64,000 bases of DNA from Albitalea sp966211955 (GTDB taxonomy: Bacteria; Pseudomonadota; Gammaproteobacteria; Burkholderiales; Burkholderiaceae_C). Numbering within the stretch: the stretch's first letter is position 1; every line of letters starts with the position of its first letter. Positions 16,855 through 25,061 of this stretch are shown in pieces. The DNA lies in NCBI GenBank assembly GCA_966211955.1, contig CBIHOF010000008.1, forward strand, positions 1-64,000, written 5' to 3'. The position numbers and the translations under genes were made by a program. A model generated the notes under the pieces. That model did not search any database, was not told the DNA's origin, and saw nothing but the letters and a program-made list of their open reading frames with translations.

Positions 16855-17706
16855 TCATCGACGTGTGCGGACAACCATAGAACCGGTGGCCGCCCCAGGA
16901 CGCAGACCGGCCTTGGCTACCTCGTCTGCCTTGACCCGGAATCGCTCCTGGACGTTGTAGCGCAAGGTGATCTTGCCGTCCGCGATCGCGACCACGTCAA
17001 AGTCGAGCAACCCGATCCGCACAGACTTCGCGAACTGGTCGAACGACTTGGTGATTGACGAACGTATGGCCGACCCGTTCGTCCAGACTTCCTGGAAGTT
17101 CAACTGCCCTGCAGACACGCCGTTGAAGATGACGCGCAGGCCTGCGCTGTCGCCGACATCTTCTCGCAGCTTGGGCTCGAACGTGGCATCAACCGGGTCC
17201 GTGGCGGCGCCATGCGACCAGAAGGGGTCAGGCGCGTTGTATCTAATGGTCACGTTGCACAACTCGCCGTTGGTCTTGTTGAACACCGCAGCGTAGTCCT
17301 GGTTGAGGGGCGCGACCGAGAACACCCGTCCGTCTGGAAGCGCAATTTCCTGCACCGCCGCTACGGGTGATCGGGCGGCAATCCGAGCCTTGAGGCTATT
17401 GAAGGGGCCAATGAGCCCTTCGGAAGTCAGCGTCACCGCAGTAGAGGAAACGAAGGACGGAGTGGTGCGCAGGATCTTGACGTCGGCCACAACGATGGGG
17501 TCGTCGTTCGCGTACGTGACCTCCTCACCATTCCTGAGCTTTCCCTGGACGGTCATCCAAAGGCCGGCGTCAGGTGAGATCCGCAGCGACTTGCCGATCA
17601 GAACGAAGTGATCGCTCTTCTCGATCTGGCAGTCAACGGGTGACGCAAGAGCTTGGGATACCGCCACCAGGGCAGGACAAAGCATGGCCAGCGCGTGAAG
17701 CTTCAC
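16855..17706 (-). CDS. Exported hypothetical protein
   Basis: A 283-residue protein with a clear signal peptide (VKLHALAMLCPALVAVSQALAS, cleaved near residue 23). I placed the start at the GTG at 17706, preceded by GGGAGA, because the frame upstream of it has no signal features. The mature part is rich in beta-strand patterns and has two conserved-looking cysteines (VDCQIEK near the mature N terminus and GELCNVTIRY in the middle), possibly a disulfide. No enzyme motif is visible. It is the periplasmic or secreted cargo of the island. The gene is divergent from the XRE regulator at 17871. Confidence 0.7.
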   Translation of the reverse strand: MKLHALAMLCPALVAVSQALASPVDCQIEKSDHFVLIGKSLRISPDAGLWMTVQGKLRNGEEVTYANDDPIVVADVKILRTTPSFVSSTAVTLTSEGLIGPFNSLKARIAARSPVAAVQEIALPDGRVFSVAPLNQDYAAVFNKTNGELCNVTIRYNAPDPFWSHGAATDPVDATFEPKLREDVGDSAGLRVIFNGVSAGQLNFQEVWTNGSAIRSSITKSFDQFAKSVRIGLLDFDVVAIADGKITLRYNVQERFRVKADEVAKAGLRPGAATGSMVVRTRR

Positions 17707-17870
17707 TTGACTAGGTCTCCCTTGGGTGGTGTGGCGGCATCTCGGCTCTTGAGTACAGCCGCTGTGCAGATTTTTCAGCCCGCTACGCGGACGTAGTTGA
17801 ACTTCATTCAACCGATTTTCGCATAGTCGAACATCGCATCAAAGCTATCGACTGCCCGAACAGGTAGTTG

Positions 17871-18152
17871 ATGCCCAAACCTCTTCATTCCTCCGAGTAC
17901 GCGTTCTTCCTGGAAGAGCTTCGAGCTGCGCGTGCGCGTGTAGGCATGAGCCAAGTCGAGCTCGCGGAGCGCATTGGCGAGCATCAGACCTTCGTCAGCA
18001 AGTGCGAACTCGGTGTGCGCCGGCTAGATGTCGTTGAGCTGCGACGCTGGACAGGTGCGCTTGGAATCGGTTTGGTGACCTTCGCGGAGACCTTCGAGCA
18101 GCGCTTGGCGCGCAATCGGACACCGGTCTCGCTGCGGAAGCCGAAGAAGTAG
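17871..18152 (+). CDS. XRE-family helix-turn-helix regulator
   Basis: A 93-residue single-domain DNA-binding protein. The helix-turn-helix is GMSQVELAERIGEHQTFVSK (about residues 25-44), followed by CELGVRRLDVVELRRW, a classical XRE/Cro layout. The basic C-terminal tail (RKPKK) may aid DNA contact. I chose the ATG at 17871; an in-frame TTG precedes it. It lies between the exported protein gene and the aminotransferase and probably represses one or both. Confidence 0.85.
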   Translation: MPKPLHSSEYAFFLEELRAARARVGMSQVELAERIGEHQTFVSKCELGVRRLDVVELRRWTGALGIGLVTFAETFEQRLARNRTPVSLRKPKK

Positions 18153-18282
18153 CTTAGGCACGCTGGCGGCCACAGACGTGACAGCCAAAAGACTCGGCCA
18201 TCGTTGAGAATCTCAGCATCCCGCCTCGTCCTCGAAAGCCGGGTGTTGACACCCCGCCCATCTCAGACCCAGCGACTTGCCC

Positions 18283-19476
18283 ATGACCCAGCACCATCAG
18301 TACTCTCTTGAAGCCCGAGCCTCCATTCGGTCACTACCCGGCTCGCTGATTCGCGAAGTGGCGAACAGCGCCATGGGGAGATCGGACGTGCTGCCCTTTT
18401 GGTTCGGCGAGTCAGACCAGAAGACCGCGGCATTCATACGAGCGGAAGCAAGTCGTTCGCTCGAAGACGGCGAGACGCAGTACTCGCAAAATCTTGGCCG
18501 TCCGTACCTCCGTGAAGCGATTGCGTCCTATCTCTCTGGTCTGCACAAGAAGCCGGTCGATGTCGATCGGGTAGCCGCAATCAGTTCCGGAGTCACGAGC
18601 ATCATGCTTGCGTCAGAGTTGCTCGTGGAGCCGCAAGATCGTGTGGTTGCAATCACCCCGCTCTGGCCCAACGTCTGCGCAATTCCGCAGATCTTCGGCG
18701 CGCGAGTTGAGCGCGTCCCGCTCAGCGTTCGCGAAGGACGGTGGTCGCTGGACCTCGACCGACTCATCGATGCGCTGACGCCCAACACGAAGTTGCTCAT
18801 CATCAACTCTCCCAACAACCCGACGGGCTGGACCATCAATGAGGATGCCGTTGACGCCATCTTGTGGCATTGCAGGCGCCACGGCATATGGGTGCTCTGC
18901 GACGATGTGTATGAGCGGCTGGTGTACGACATCGCCCAAACCTCTGCGCCCTCCTTTCTGAGTCGATACGAAGACGGCGATCGGATCATCTCGGTGAACA
19001 GTTTCTCGAAGGCGTGGGCAATGACCGGGTGGCGCGCGGGCTGGATGGTGGTGCCGAAGGAACTGATGGGTGACCTCTCCAAGGTGATCGAGTACAGCTT
19101 CTCCTGCATGTTCGAGCCTGTGCAGAGGGCCGCAGCGCTTGCACTGCGAGAGGGTGAGCCAGAGGTATCGAGGATCCGTCGGATCCTCTCGCATTCAAGG
19201 ACCGTCTTGGTCGACGCCTTGAAGGCGATTCCTGGAGTTGAAGTGCCGGACGCCGGCGGCGCGATGTATGCGTTCTTTCGTATTGAAGGTGAGAGCAACT
19301 CACTTGAACTTGCAAAGCGCCTGGTCAGTGATGTCGGCTTGGGCTTGGCGCCTGGACTTGCATTCGGGTCAGAAGGTGACGGTTGGCTGCGCTGGTGCCA
19401 CGCCGTTGCATCCGACCAAAAACTCCTTGCAGGAGTCGAGCGCCTTGAAACGTTCTTGAGGCGTCGCCGAGGCTGA
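18283..19476 (+). CDS. PLP-dependent class I aminotransferase (island copy of the interrupted host gene)
   Basis: A 397-residue fold-type I aminotransferase. The substrate/PLP motifs NSPNNPTGW (near 180) and DDVYERLVYD (near 210) are present. The PLP lysine is in SFSKAWAMTGWRAGW (Lys about 241). The C-terminal substrate arginine region is LRWCHAV. It is complete. Its N terminus is LPGSLIREVANSAMGRSDVL then FWFGESD, about 32 of 49 residues identical to the host gene that the island splits. The reaction (amino acid with 2-oxo acid) is expected; the substrate is unknown. The ATG at 18283 has only a weak ribosome site. The gene faces the end of the recombinase operon. It probably compensates for the host copy destroyed on insertion (inference). 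Confidence 0.92.
   Translation: MTQHHQYSLEARASIRSLPGSLIREVANSAMGRSDVLPFWFGESDQKTAAFIRAEASRSLEDGETQYSQNLGRPYLREAIASYLSGLHKKPVDVDRVAAISSGVTSIMLASELLVEPQDRVVAITPLWPNVCAIPQIFGARVERVPLSVREGRWSLDLDRLIDALTPNTKLLIINSPNNPTGWTINEDAVDAILWHCRRHGIWVLCDDVYERLVYDIAQTSAPSFLSRYEDGDRIISVNSFSKAWAMTGWRAGWMVVPKELMGDLSKVIEYSFSCMFEPVQRAAALALREGEPEVSRIRRILSHSRTVLVDALKAIPGVEVPDAGGAMYAFFRIEGESNSLELAKRLVSDVGLGLAPGLAFGSEGDGWLRWCHAVASDQKLLAGVERLETFLRRRRG
18397..18414 (+). other. Copy of the insertion-site sequence inside the spare aminotransferase gene
   Basis: TTTTGGTTCGGCGAGTCA encodes FWFGES. The reconstructed empty target in the host gene is TTCTGGTTCGGCGAGAGC, with a shared unbroken core TGGTTCGGCGAG. The island thus carries a partial match to its own target site. 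It may be spared by differences outside the core. Confidence 0.7.
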
Positions 19477-19685
19477 CTGGCGACCAGGTGGCTTCAGGTG
19501 ACGCTGTTCACCGTACTCGCATCGTTCGTGACCAGAGACCGCCGCCTTGCCAGTCGACCGGAGCGGGCTCCCCGCATGCCCTCGGCCGGGCCGACCGGCG
19601 GACAAGAGCCACATGCTCCTCGAGCACCGCCGTCGACCACCACGTCCTAACCTGCTTAACAAGGAAGGGCTGGCCTAGATCGCGG

Positions 19686-21899
19686 TCAGCTGCTGCGGCG
19701 TGCCTTGAGCTGCATCCCAGTGCACCTGATCGTTCGTCGTCCTACCGCATCGCTGATCGAGTTTTCAATAGAGGCAAGGAGTACGAGCCTTCGACCACGT
19801 GTGATGGCGGTGTAAAGCCATTCGCGGGTCACCATCTCGAACTTCTCAACGGCAATTAACACTGCCTCTGCAGCACTGCCCTGTGCCTTGTGGCACGTGA
19901 TGGCATAGGCCAACTCGATGTCTGCAGCAGCTTCCGGGCTCACTTCCAATGGCTCTGCATTGCCGTCCCAATGCACGGTTATTCCGTCACCGATGCTGGT
20001 TACCACCCCAAGTAGCCCGTTGTACAGACCCTCAGCGTAGCGGTTGGAGTTCATCACCACCGGGTCGCCGACGGCCACGTAAACATCTGGTGCCACCCGC
20101 ACCTCGGAAACACCTGCAACCCGCCGGGCGGCTGCCTCAGAGTTGTTGACGAACGAGACGGTCTTGCGCAGCGCTGCAACTACGAGCGTTTCCCGTGAGC
20201 GCCGAAGCTGACGTTGAAGCTCCAATAGGTTCTCCGGCGACACGAGGTACACGCCATCATCTTCCCCCGCCCAGTCATTGAGCCGCGGAGCCCGGCCTTC
20301 ACGAATCTGACCCGCGATCGCAGGGATCACGCTCCCCTCGGCCTGCCGACGCACCTTCGTCAAAGTCACAACTCTTGAACCTTCGGCGACAAGGTCGCGA
20401 AAGAAGGCACCAGGCCCCACTGGCGGTAGTTGCCCCACGTCACCCGCGAACAGAACTCGCGCGCCCTCCGGCAGCAGGGAAAGCAGGCGGTGCAGGCTGG
20501 GCGTATCCAACATTCCGGCCTCGTCGATGATCAACTGAGTGCTCTCGTTGAACTCCACATCGCTGGCCGGAATCTTAAGTTCCGGGTTCTCCTCTCGCGC
20601 CCTGCGACGCTCAAGCATGCCGATCAGACGGGCCACGGAGAAGGCAACCCGCGGCCGTGCCGCACTGGATGCGCCCCTTGCGAGCTGGAGTGCGGCTTTT
20701 CCCGCCACAGCGCCCAATACGACGTTACCGCCCAGAGACTCCCACGCCTCGGCTAGGACCTTCATCACCGTCGTCTTGCCTACCCCGGCTCCCCCCTGAA
20801 GCCCGGCCACCGGAAGAGTCAACAGCGCAGCCACCGCCGCCTGCTGCTCAAGCTCCAATGTCAGCCCAGCCCGGCACTCGGCGTCAAAGGTCACGCGCAC
20901 CCGGTCGATTTGGTCTGCTGGCACATTCACCGAAGGCTCACGAGACTCCATCGCCCAGATGGCAGCCACTACCTGATCCTCAAGCCATGCTGCGCCTGGC
21001 GCCCTCAGAAGGCCACCAGAAGGCCGCACGAGTCGTTTTTCGGCAGCCAACCTCATGGCCCTAGCGGCCGGGACCTTCAGAGCGTCCAGGGACGAGCTCA
21101 TCGCCTCTGGCGTGACGGCTGTGTGTCCGGCAGCGAGTGCATCCCGCCACACGCTCTGGACCGCTCCACACAAGCGGGCCGGATGTTCGCGGATCTCCTG
21201 AACTTCGCCGGAATGCTCCAACACCCGGCGACCCAGCTTGTCAGCCTCCCTCCAGGGAAGCATCATCGCCAGCAGGTAGGGGTTGCGATGCAGCCTCTGA
21301 ACTGCGTCCAAGCCTGCCATAAAGCGCCAGGCGCGGCCCGCTACCCGGTTGTCCCTCAGGCCAAGAGACTCCAATTCTGCAAGGAACTCAACCTCCGCAC
21401 GTCGCAGTTCATTTGCCCCGGCCGCCACAGCGACGGCCGCGTAGATCTGCATGGTGAGTTTCGCCGACAGTTCCGGCTTGGAGGGCTCCAGAACGAGTGA
21501 CACTTCATGGCATCTGGTTACATCGCTGAGCACCGCCAGCAACTCTGCCCCAAAGCGCTCGGTCAGTCGATCGGCTCTCTTCTCCTTAATGTTGGGCAGC
21601 CGCCGCAGGAACGGCCCAAGCAACACACCGTAAGCGGCAACGCGAGTCATCTTCGATGAGTCGATCTGCTCGACCATCCCTCTGAACCGGTCACGGTACT
21701 GTCCCAACAGTCCGAAGACGTCGAACACATCTCCAGGCTCAGGGGCGAAGTCGCCACCGCTAAATTTCACCCGATACATCTTCCCGGCATCGTCATCACC
21801 GGAGAAGATGCATCCACGTTCCAGTTGGGAGTGGACTCGCTGCACGGTCAGGCGCTTGCAGATGTTCTGCGGAAGCCGAGACTGGGTCCCCGTCGTCAC
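19686..21899 (-). CDS. RecD-like superfamily 1 helicase, last gene of recombinase operon
   Basis: A 737-residue protein. The N-terminal part (about 1-330) resembles the OB-fold and helix-hairpin-helix region of RecD2-type helicases (FLRRLPNIKEKRADRLTERF). The helicase core follows: Walker A GGAGVGKTT (about 370), Walker B IIDEAGML, GDVGQLPPVG (motif III), AYAITCHKAQGS and WLYTAITRGRR (motifs V and VI). RecD2-like enzymes unwind DNA 5' to 3'. Start GTG at 21899 overlaps the previous stop (GTGA). Placement at the end of a recombinase operon suggests a part in excision, replication or transfer of the element. Confidence 0.85.
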   Translation of the reverse strand: MTTGTQSRLPQNICKRLTVQRVHSQLERGCIFSGDDDAGKMYRVKFSGGDFAPEPGDVFDVFGLLGQYRDRFRGMVEQIDSSKMTRVAAYGVLLGPFLRRLPNIKEKRADRLTERFGAELLAVLSDVTRCHEVSLVLEPSKPELSAKLTMQIYAAVAVAAGANELRRAEVEFLAELESLGLRDNRVAGRAWRFMAGLDAVQRLHRNPYLLAMMLPWREADKLGRRVLEHSGEVQEIREHPARLCGAVQSVWRDALAAGHTAVTPEAMSSSLDALKVPAARAMRLAAEKRLVRPSGGLLRAPGAAWLEDQVVAAIWAMESREPSVNVPADQIDRVRVTFDAECRAGLTLELEQQAAVAALLTLPVAGLQGGAGVGKTTVMKVLAEAWESLGGNVVLGAVAGKAALQLARGASSAARPRVAFSVARLIGMLERRRAREENPELKIPASDVEFNESTQLIIDEAGMLDTPSLHRLLSLLPEGARVLFAGDVGQLPPVGPGAFFRDLVAEGSRVVTLTKVRRQAEGSVIPAIAGQIREGRAPRLNDWAGEDDGVYLVSPENLLELQRQLRRSRETLVVAALRKTVSFVNNSEAAARRVAGVSEVRVAPDVYVAVGDPVVMNSNRYAEGLYNGLLGVVTSIGDGITVHWDGNAEPLEVSPEAAADIELAYAITCHKAQGSAAEAVLIAVEKFEMVTREWLYTAITRGRRLVLLASIENSISDAVGRRTIRCTGMQLKARRSS

Positions 21900-22393
21900 T
21901 CCACCTCCGGCACGAACATCCCGGATTCGATGGCATCCAGCCTCGCCCTGAGGCGCAGGTTCTCGGCGCTCAGTTGCTCGTACGCCTGGCTGAGATCCTT
22001 GATCCTTTCGATCAGCTCCTCGTGCTGCGCCTGGGCCTCTAAGGCTGCTTGCGAGGCGGCTCGAAGGTTCTGCGCCTGCAGCAGGGCCTTGGCCTTCACT
22101 GCCTTGTCCGAAGCATCCTGTGAAACGCGGGCCCCGATCGGCGCGAGCCCTTGGCCCTCACCCATAAGGTTGATGAGGGAGGAGAGTTCCCCGCGTTCGT
22201 ACAGGTACTTCTCTTGCGTTAGCTTTAGCCCGATGGCCACGCCGACTTGGCGCACATTGACCTTCCCGTCGCCAGTGGCCGGGATGGTGGGGCTCCGCGC
22301 CCCCTCTGGCTGCTGCATGTAGGCAGCCTCGCATTCGTTAAGGTACTGCTCGAGCTTCTCTTGTATACCGGGAATGACGGACGGACGTGGCAT
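21896..22393 (-). CDS. Small coiled-coil protein of recombinase operon
   Basis: A 165-residue protein of unknown family. The N-terminal half has a compact segment (VNVRQVGVAIGLKLTQEKYL) that could be a helix-turn-helix. The C-terminal half is a long amphipathic helix (AQAQHEELIERIKDLSQAYE and onward), predicted coiled coil. Start ATG at 22393 overlaps the preceding stop (TGATG), and its stop overlaps the helicase start. The layout, small DNA-binding head plus coiled coil, parallels the neighbouring 162-residue protein, hinting at an old duplication or a hetero-complex. Confidence 0.75.
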   Translation of the reverse strand: MPRPSVIPGIQEKLEQYLNECEAAYMQQPEGARSPTIPATGDGKVNVRQVGVAIGLKLTQEKYLYERGELSSLINLMGEGQGLAPIGARVSQDASDKAVKAKALLQAQNLRAASQAALEAQAQHEELIERIKDLSQAYEQLSAENLRLRARLDAIESGMFVPEVE

Positions 22394-22881
22394 CAACGGC
22401 CTCTTGGTTTGGCAGGCAACACGGACACTTTGGATAAACCACTGCGAGTCTGCTCCATGAGGGCATCGTACGAAGCCTGGACCTTCTCAAGTTCGGCTTG
22501 CTTCTCCTGCAATTCCAGCTCCACCTCGATGAACTGGTATTGAAGGTCCTGGTAGAGCTTCTTCCAATCAGCCACTCGCTCGGACAGCTTGCGCTGGACC
22601 CGAACTCGACCCACGACCTTTGTCTCTTTCAGCAGTTCGATCCACTTTGTGAGCCTCTTTTTCAGTTGACGCTGTTTGGGCGCGAACAACGTGGTGTCGC
22701 TGATGCCTGCACGGCGGGCCACCTCGTTCAATGACACGGCTCCGCCGTTGGACGGGTAGATACCGTCATTGGAAGCCATCTCTTGCCTAATGGTCTTCAG
22801 GGCCGATCGGACTTTGAAATTGACCACACTAGTCCGGGCCTTCCCGCGCATCGCAGCGGCCTGCCTGTGAGCGTCCGTCAT
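22393..22881 (-). CDS. HTH/coiled-coil protein, Tn554 TnpC-like (DUF6262-like)
   Basis: A 162-residue protein. A helix-turn-helix is visible in VSLNEVARRAGISDTTLF (about residues 49-66), followed by a basic helical stretch and a coiled coil to about residue 145. This organisation resembles TnpC/DUF6262 proteins, which accompany the two tyrosine recombinases of Tn554-type elements and influence orientation and frequency of insertion. The family link is by architecture and gene context only. The start ATG overlaps the recombinase stop (ATGA). Confidence 0.7.
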   Translation of the reverse strand: MTDAHRQAAAMRGKARTSVVNFKVRSALKTIRQEMASNDGIYPSNGGAVSLNEVARRAGISDTTLFAPKQRQLKKRLTKWIELLKETKVVGRVRVQRKLSERVADWKKLYQDLQYQFIEVELELQEKQAELEKVQASYDALMEQTRSGLSKVSVLPAKPRGR

Positions 22882-25061
22882 GGCCCACCTTCAGGGTCCA
22901 GGGCGAGGACGGCCTGAACCTCTGGCCTTGTCCTGAACTCATCGCCGATGTCATCGAAGCGACTCAGTTCCTGAACCAACTGCCGTTTGCAGTGAACGGC
23001 GGCCAGCCACTCACCTTCTTCAAAGTAGGTCTTGGTGTCTCGAACCAAGATCGGGATCACGCGCTGAACGTCGCGGCGGTTCGTCGCTAGCTCGATGTGA
23101 TTCGGGCATTCGACCTTGCAGTTGCCCGGTGAGACCTCGCCGCGCTTCTGGTTGCACATGCCGACCTCTCCCGGCGACTTGGTGCACAAGACGCCGGGAG
23201 CAATCAGCCGTGAGCTGTTTCCGTTGTCCGTGAGGATGGCGGCCAACTCACGCGCACTGTCGACACCCCACTTCTTGCCCGATCGATGCAACCGCTCCTC
23301 GTGTTGCACGATCGATTGCTCCAACACCGATGCACCACCGCCACCGTGTCCTGCATGAGCAAGACTGCCGGGCTCGTGCAGTGCTGCGTGCATTGACTCG
23401 ATGGTTTTCGCTGAGCGGATGATGCGGATCTCTCGGATCACGTCTTCAACATCCTGCCGAAAAGCCGGGTCGGTCTGCATGTAGTACAGCGAGGTTCGGA
23501 CATCCTCGTGACCCAGTAGCAGCATCACTACCTTCTGCGATCCATCCACGGCGATACCCACCAGCCGGGCCATTGTCTTGCGCAACCGGTGGGGGTGGAT
23601 CTTGATGCCCCCGGGCTCGTCGTCAACGCCGACCGCTCGCGCGAGATCAGGGAGCACTCTCCCCAGTCGCTCCAGCGATGCTGTGGCATCTGAATTGCCA
23701 TCTGAATTGCCGACGACACCAAATGATGCCCAAAGGTGTAGCTGCTCAGACGCTGGGGAAGACTCGCGAGGAACTTCCAGCTCATCAACCCTTTTGGCAT
23801 CTGCCAACAAGATCGCCAGACGTTCCGATGCTTCGAGCAGTTCGACCTGCTGGGCGAAGGACTGAACGAGGATGCTTGGTGCAGGCCACTGTCGATCTTT
23901 CCCCTCCAGCAATTTGGTGGCCTTGTATGTCTTGCCGTTGACATAGATCTTGCCGTCAGCGGCGACCTCCACGCAGGCGCGCGTCAAGGCCCTCATCTCA
24001 GACTGGCGCGACGTCATCAGCAGCAAAGCCATGAACAAGTGCGCGCGCTGCAGAGTCGCTCTCAGACCAATCACGTCCGCGTAGCCTCGAGGTGGCCAGG
24101 CATAGGCTTGCTTATTTGGGTTGCGGTTTCTTCCCATAGCTGATAGCCGAAGTGGAAACGGCGGGACCTTGATCTCACTGCCATGCCTGTCTCGCCAGAC
24201 GTTTTCCTCGAAATAGTCATTGATGTGACCGCTGAAGGATTCTGTCTTCTTGAGCTTTCGCTCTCCTTGGACAGACACCAGATGATTGAGCAAGTGAATT
24301 AGGTTGGGACCGAGGTCCTTAATCAGCCAGAGCACACGCGGTCCCACTTGCTCCATGTACTCGTCAGGTAGCGGTTGGTGCGGCTCGGGCTTACGCTCTG
24401 GTGATGGTGTGGGACGTTCGCCCCTGACTGGTGTCGTCGCGCTGCTGGCATTCGTGTGCCGGGGTTCATCCCCCCATAGCCCTCGATCCACTAGACGCCG
24501 CATCCGATCAAGTTCTTGAGCAACTTTTCCGTTCTTGCTGAACTCCCGCAGATCTTCGACCGACAAGGCACTCGCAAATCCGTTCACTAACGACGCGCCA
24601 TCACGAAAGCGACGCTCAATACCACGCGAGAACACTATCGGCAGGCACGTATACACCATGTGGGCGACGGTAGAGGCCTTCATTGGCTGGTTTCTAGTCT
24701 TCTTGGAGTTGCTGGCTGGCCCAAGAAGCATGAGCAAAGAGTATCGAGTGATGTAGAGCACCGACTCTTCCAACAAGGCTTCCACCGGACTGGCTCGCAG
24801 ACTCTCCGGAAGACAGGCCTTCAGCCGCGCACGGATATCGACGCTCCGGACGTCCCGCGGCACATGCGCAAAGGTACTCTTAGGGCTTTCCCAAACACCT
24901 AGCTTGTTCCCGTGACCTAGCAGGCTTTGGCACAGGAGTGACTCTTCGACGCTGAGGTGCTGGAGGTTCTCCAGCGAGAAAGGGACTTCCTGCGAAGGTG
25001 GCAGTGTTCGCTTCGAGGCACCTGCCAACTGCGCCTGGAGCGAGGCTTCTGTTGCGCTCAA
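22878..25061 (-). CDS. Tyrosine recombinase 3, large, zinc-binding tail
   Basis: A 727-residue site-specific recombinase. The complete catalytic set is visible: Arg in SRQSEMRAL (about 350), HPHRLRKT (His-x-x-Arg, about 487), LLGHEDVRTSLYYMQTD with the GH histidine and a catalytic Tyr (about 522). The C-terminal region has spaced cysteines (LCTKSPGEVGMCNQKRG, GNCKVECPNH) that look like a metal site. I favour a TTG start at 25061, because it overlaps the previous stop (TTGA) and sits 5 bases after AGGAG; an upstream in-frame ATG at 25139 would make 753 residues. It probably cuts and rejoins the att sites with its two partners. Confidence 0.88.
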   Translation of the reverse strand: MSATEASLQAQLAGASKRTLPPSQEVPFSLENLQHLSVEESLLCQSLLGHGNKLGVWESPKSTFAHVPRDVRSVDIRARLKACLPESLRASPVEALLEESVLYITRYSLLMLLGPASNSKKTRNQPMKASTVAHMVYTCLPIVFSRGIERRFRDGASLVNGFASALSVEDLREFSKNGKVAQELDRMRRLVDRGLWGDEPRHTNASSATTPVRGERPTPSPERKPEPHQPLPDEYMEQVGPRVLWLIKDLGPNLIHLLNHLVSVQGERKLKKTESFSGHINDYFEENVWRDRHGSEIKVPPFPLRLSAMGRNRNPNKQAYAWPPRGYADVIGLRATLQRAHLFMALLLMTSRQSEMRALTRACVEVAADGKIYVNGKTYKATKLLEGKDRQWPAPSILVQSFAQQVELLEASERLAILLADAKRVDELEVPRESSPASEQLHLWASFGVVGNSDGNSDATASLERLGRVLPDLARAVGVDDEPGGIKIHPHRLRKTMARLVGIAVDGSQKVVMLLLGHEDVRTSLYYMQTDPAFRQDVEDVIREIRIIRSAKTIESMHAALHEPGSLAHAGHGGGGASVLEQSIVQHEERLHRSGKKWGVDSARELAAILTDNGNSSRLIAPGVLCTKSPGEVGMCNQKRGEVSPGNCKVECPNHIELATNRRDVQRVIPILVRDTKTYFEEGEWLAAVHCKRQLVQELSRFDDIGDEFRTRPEVQAVLALDPEGGP

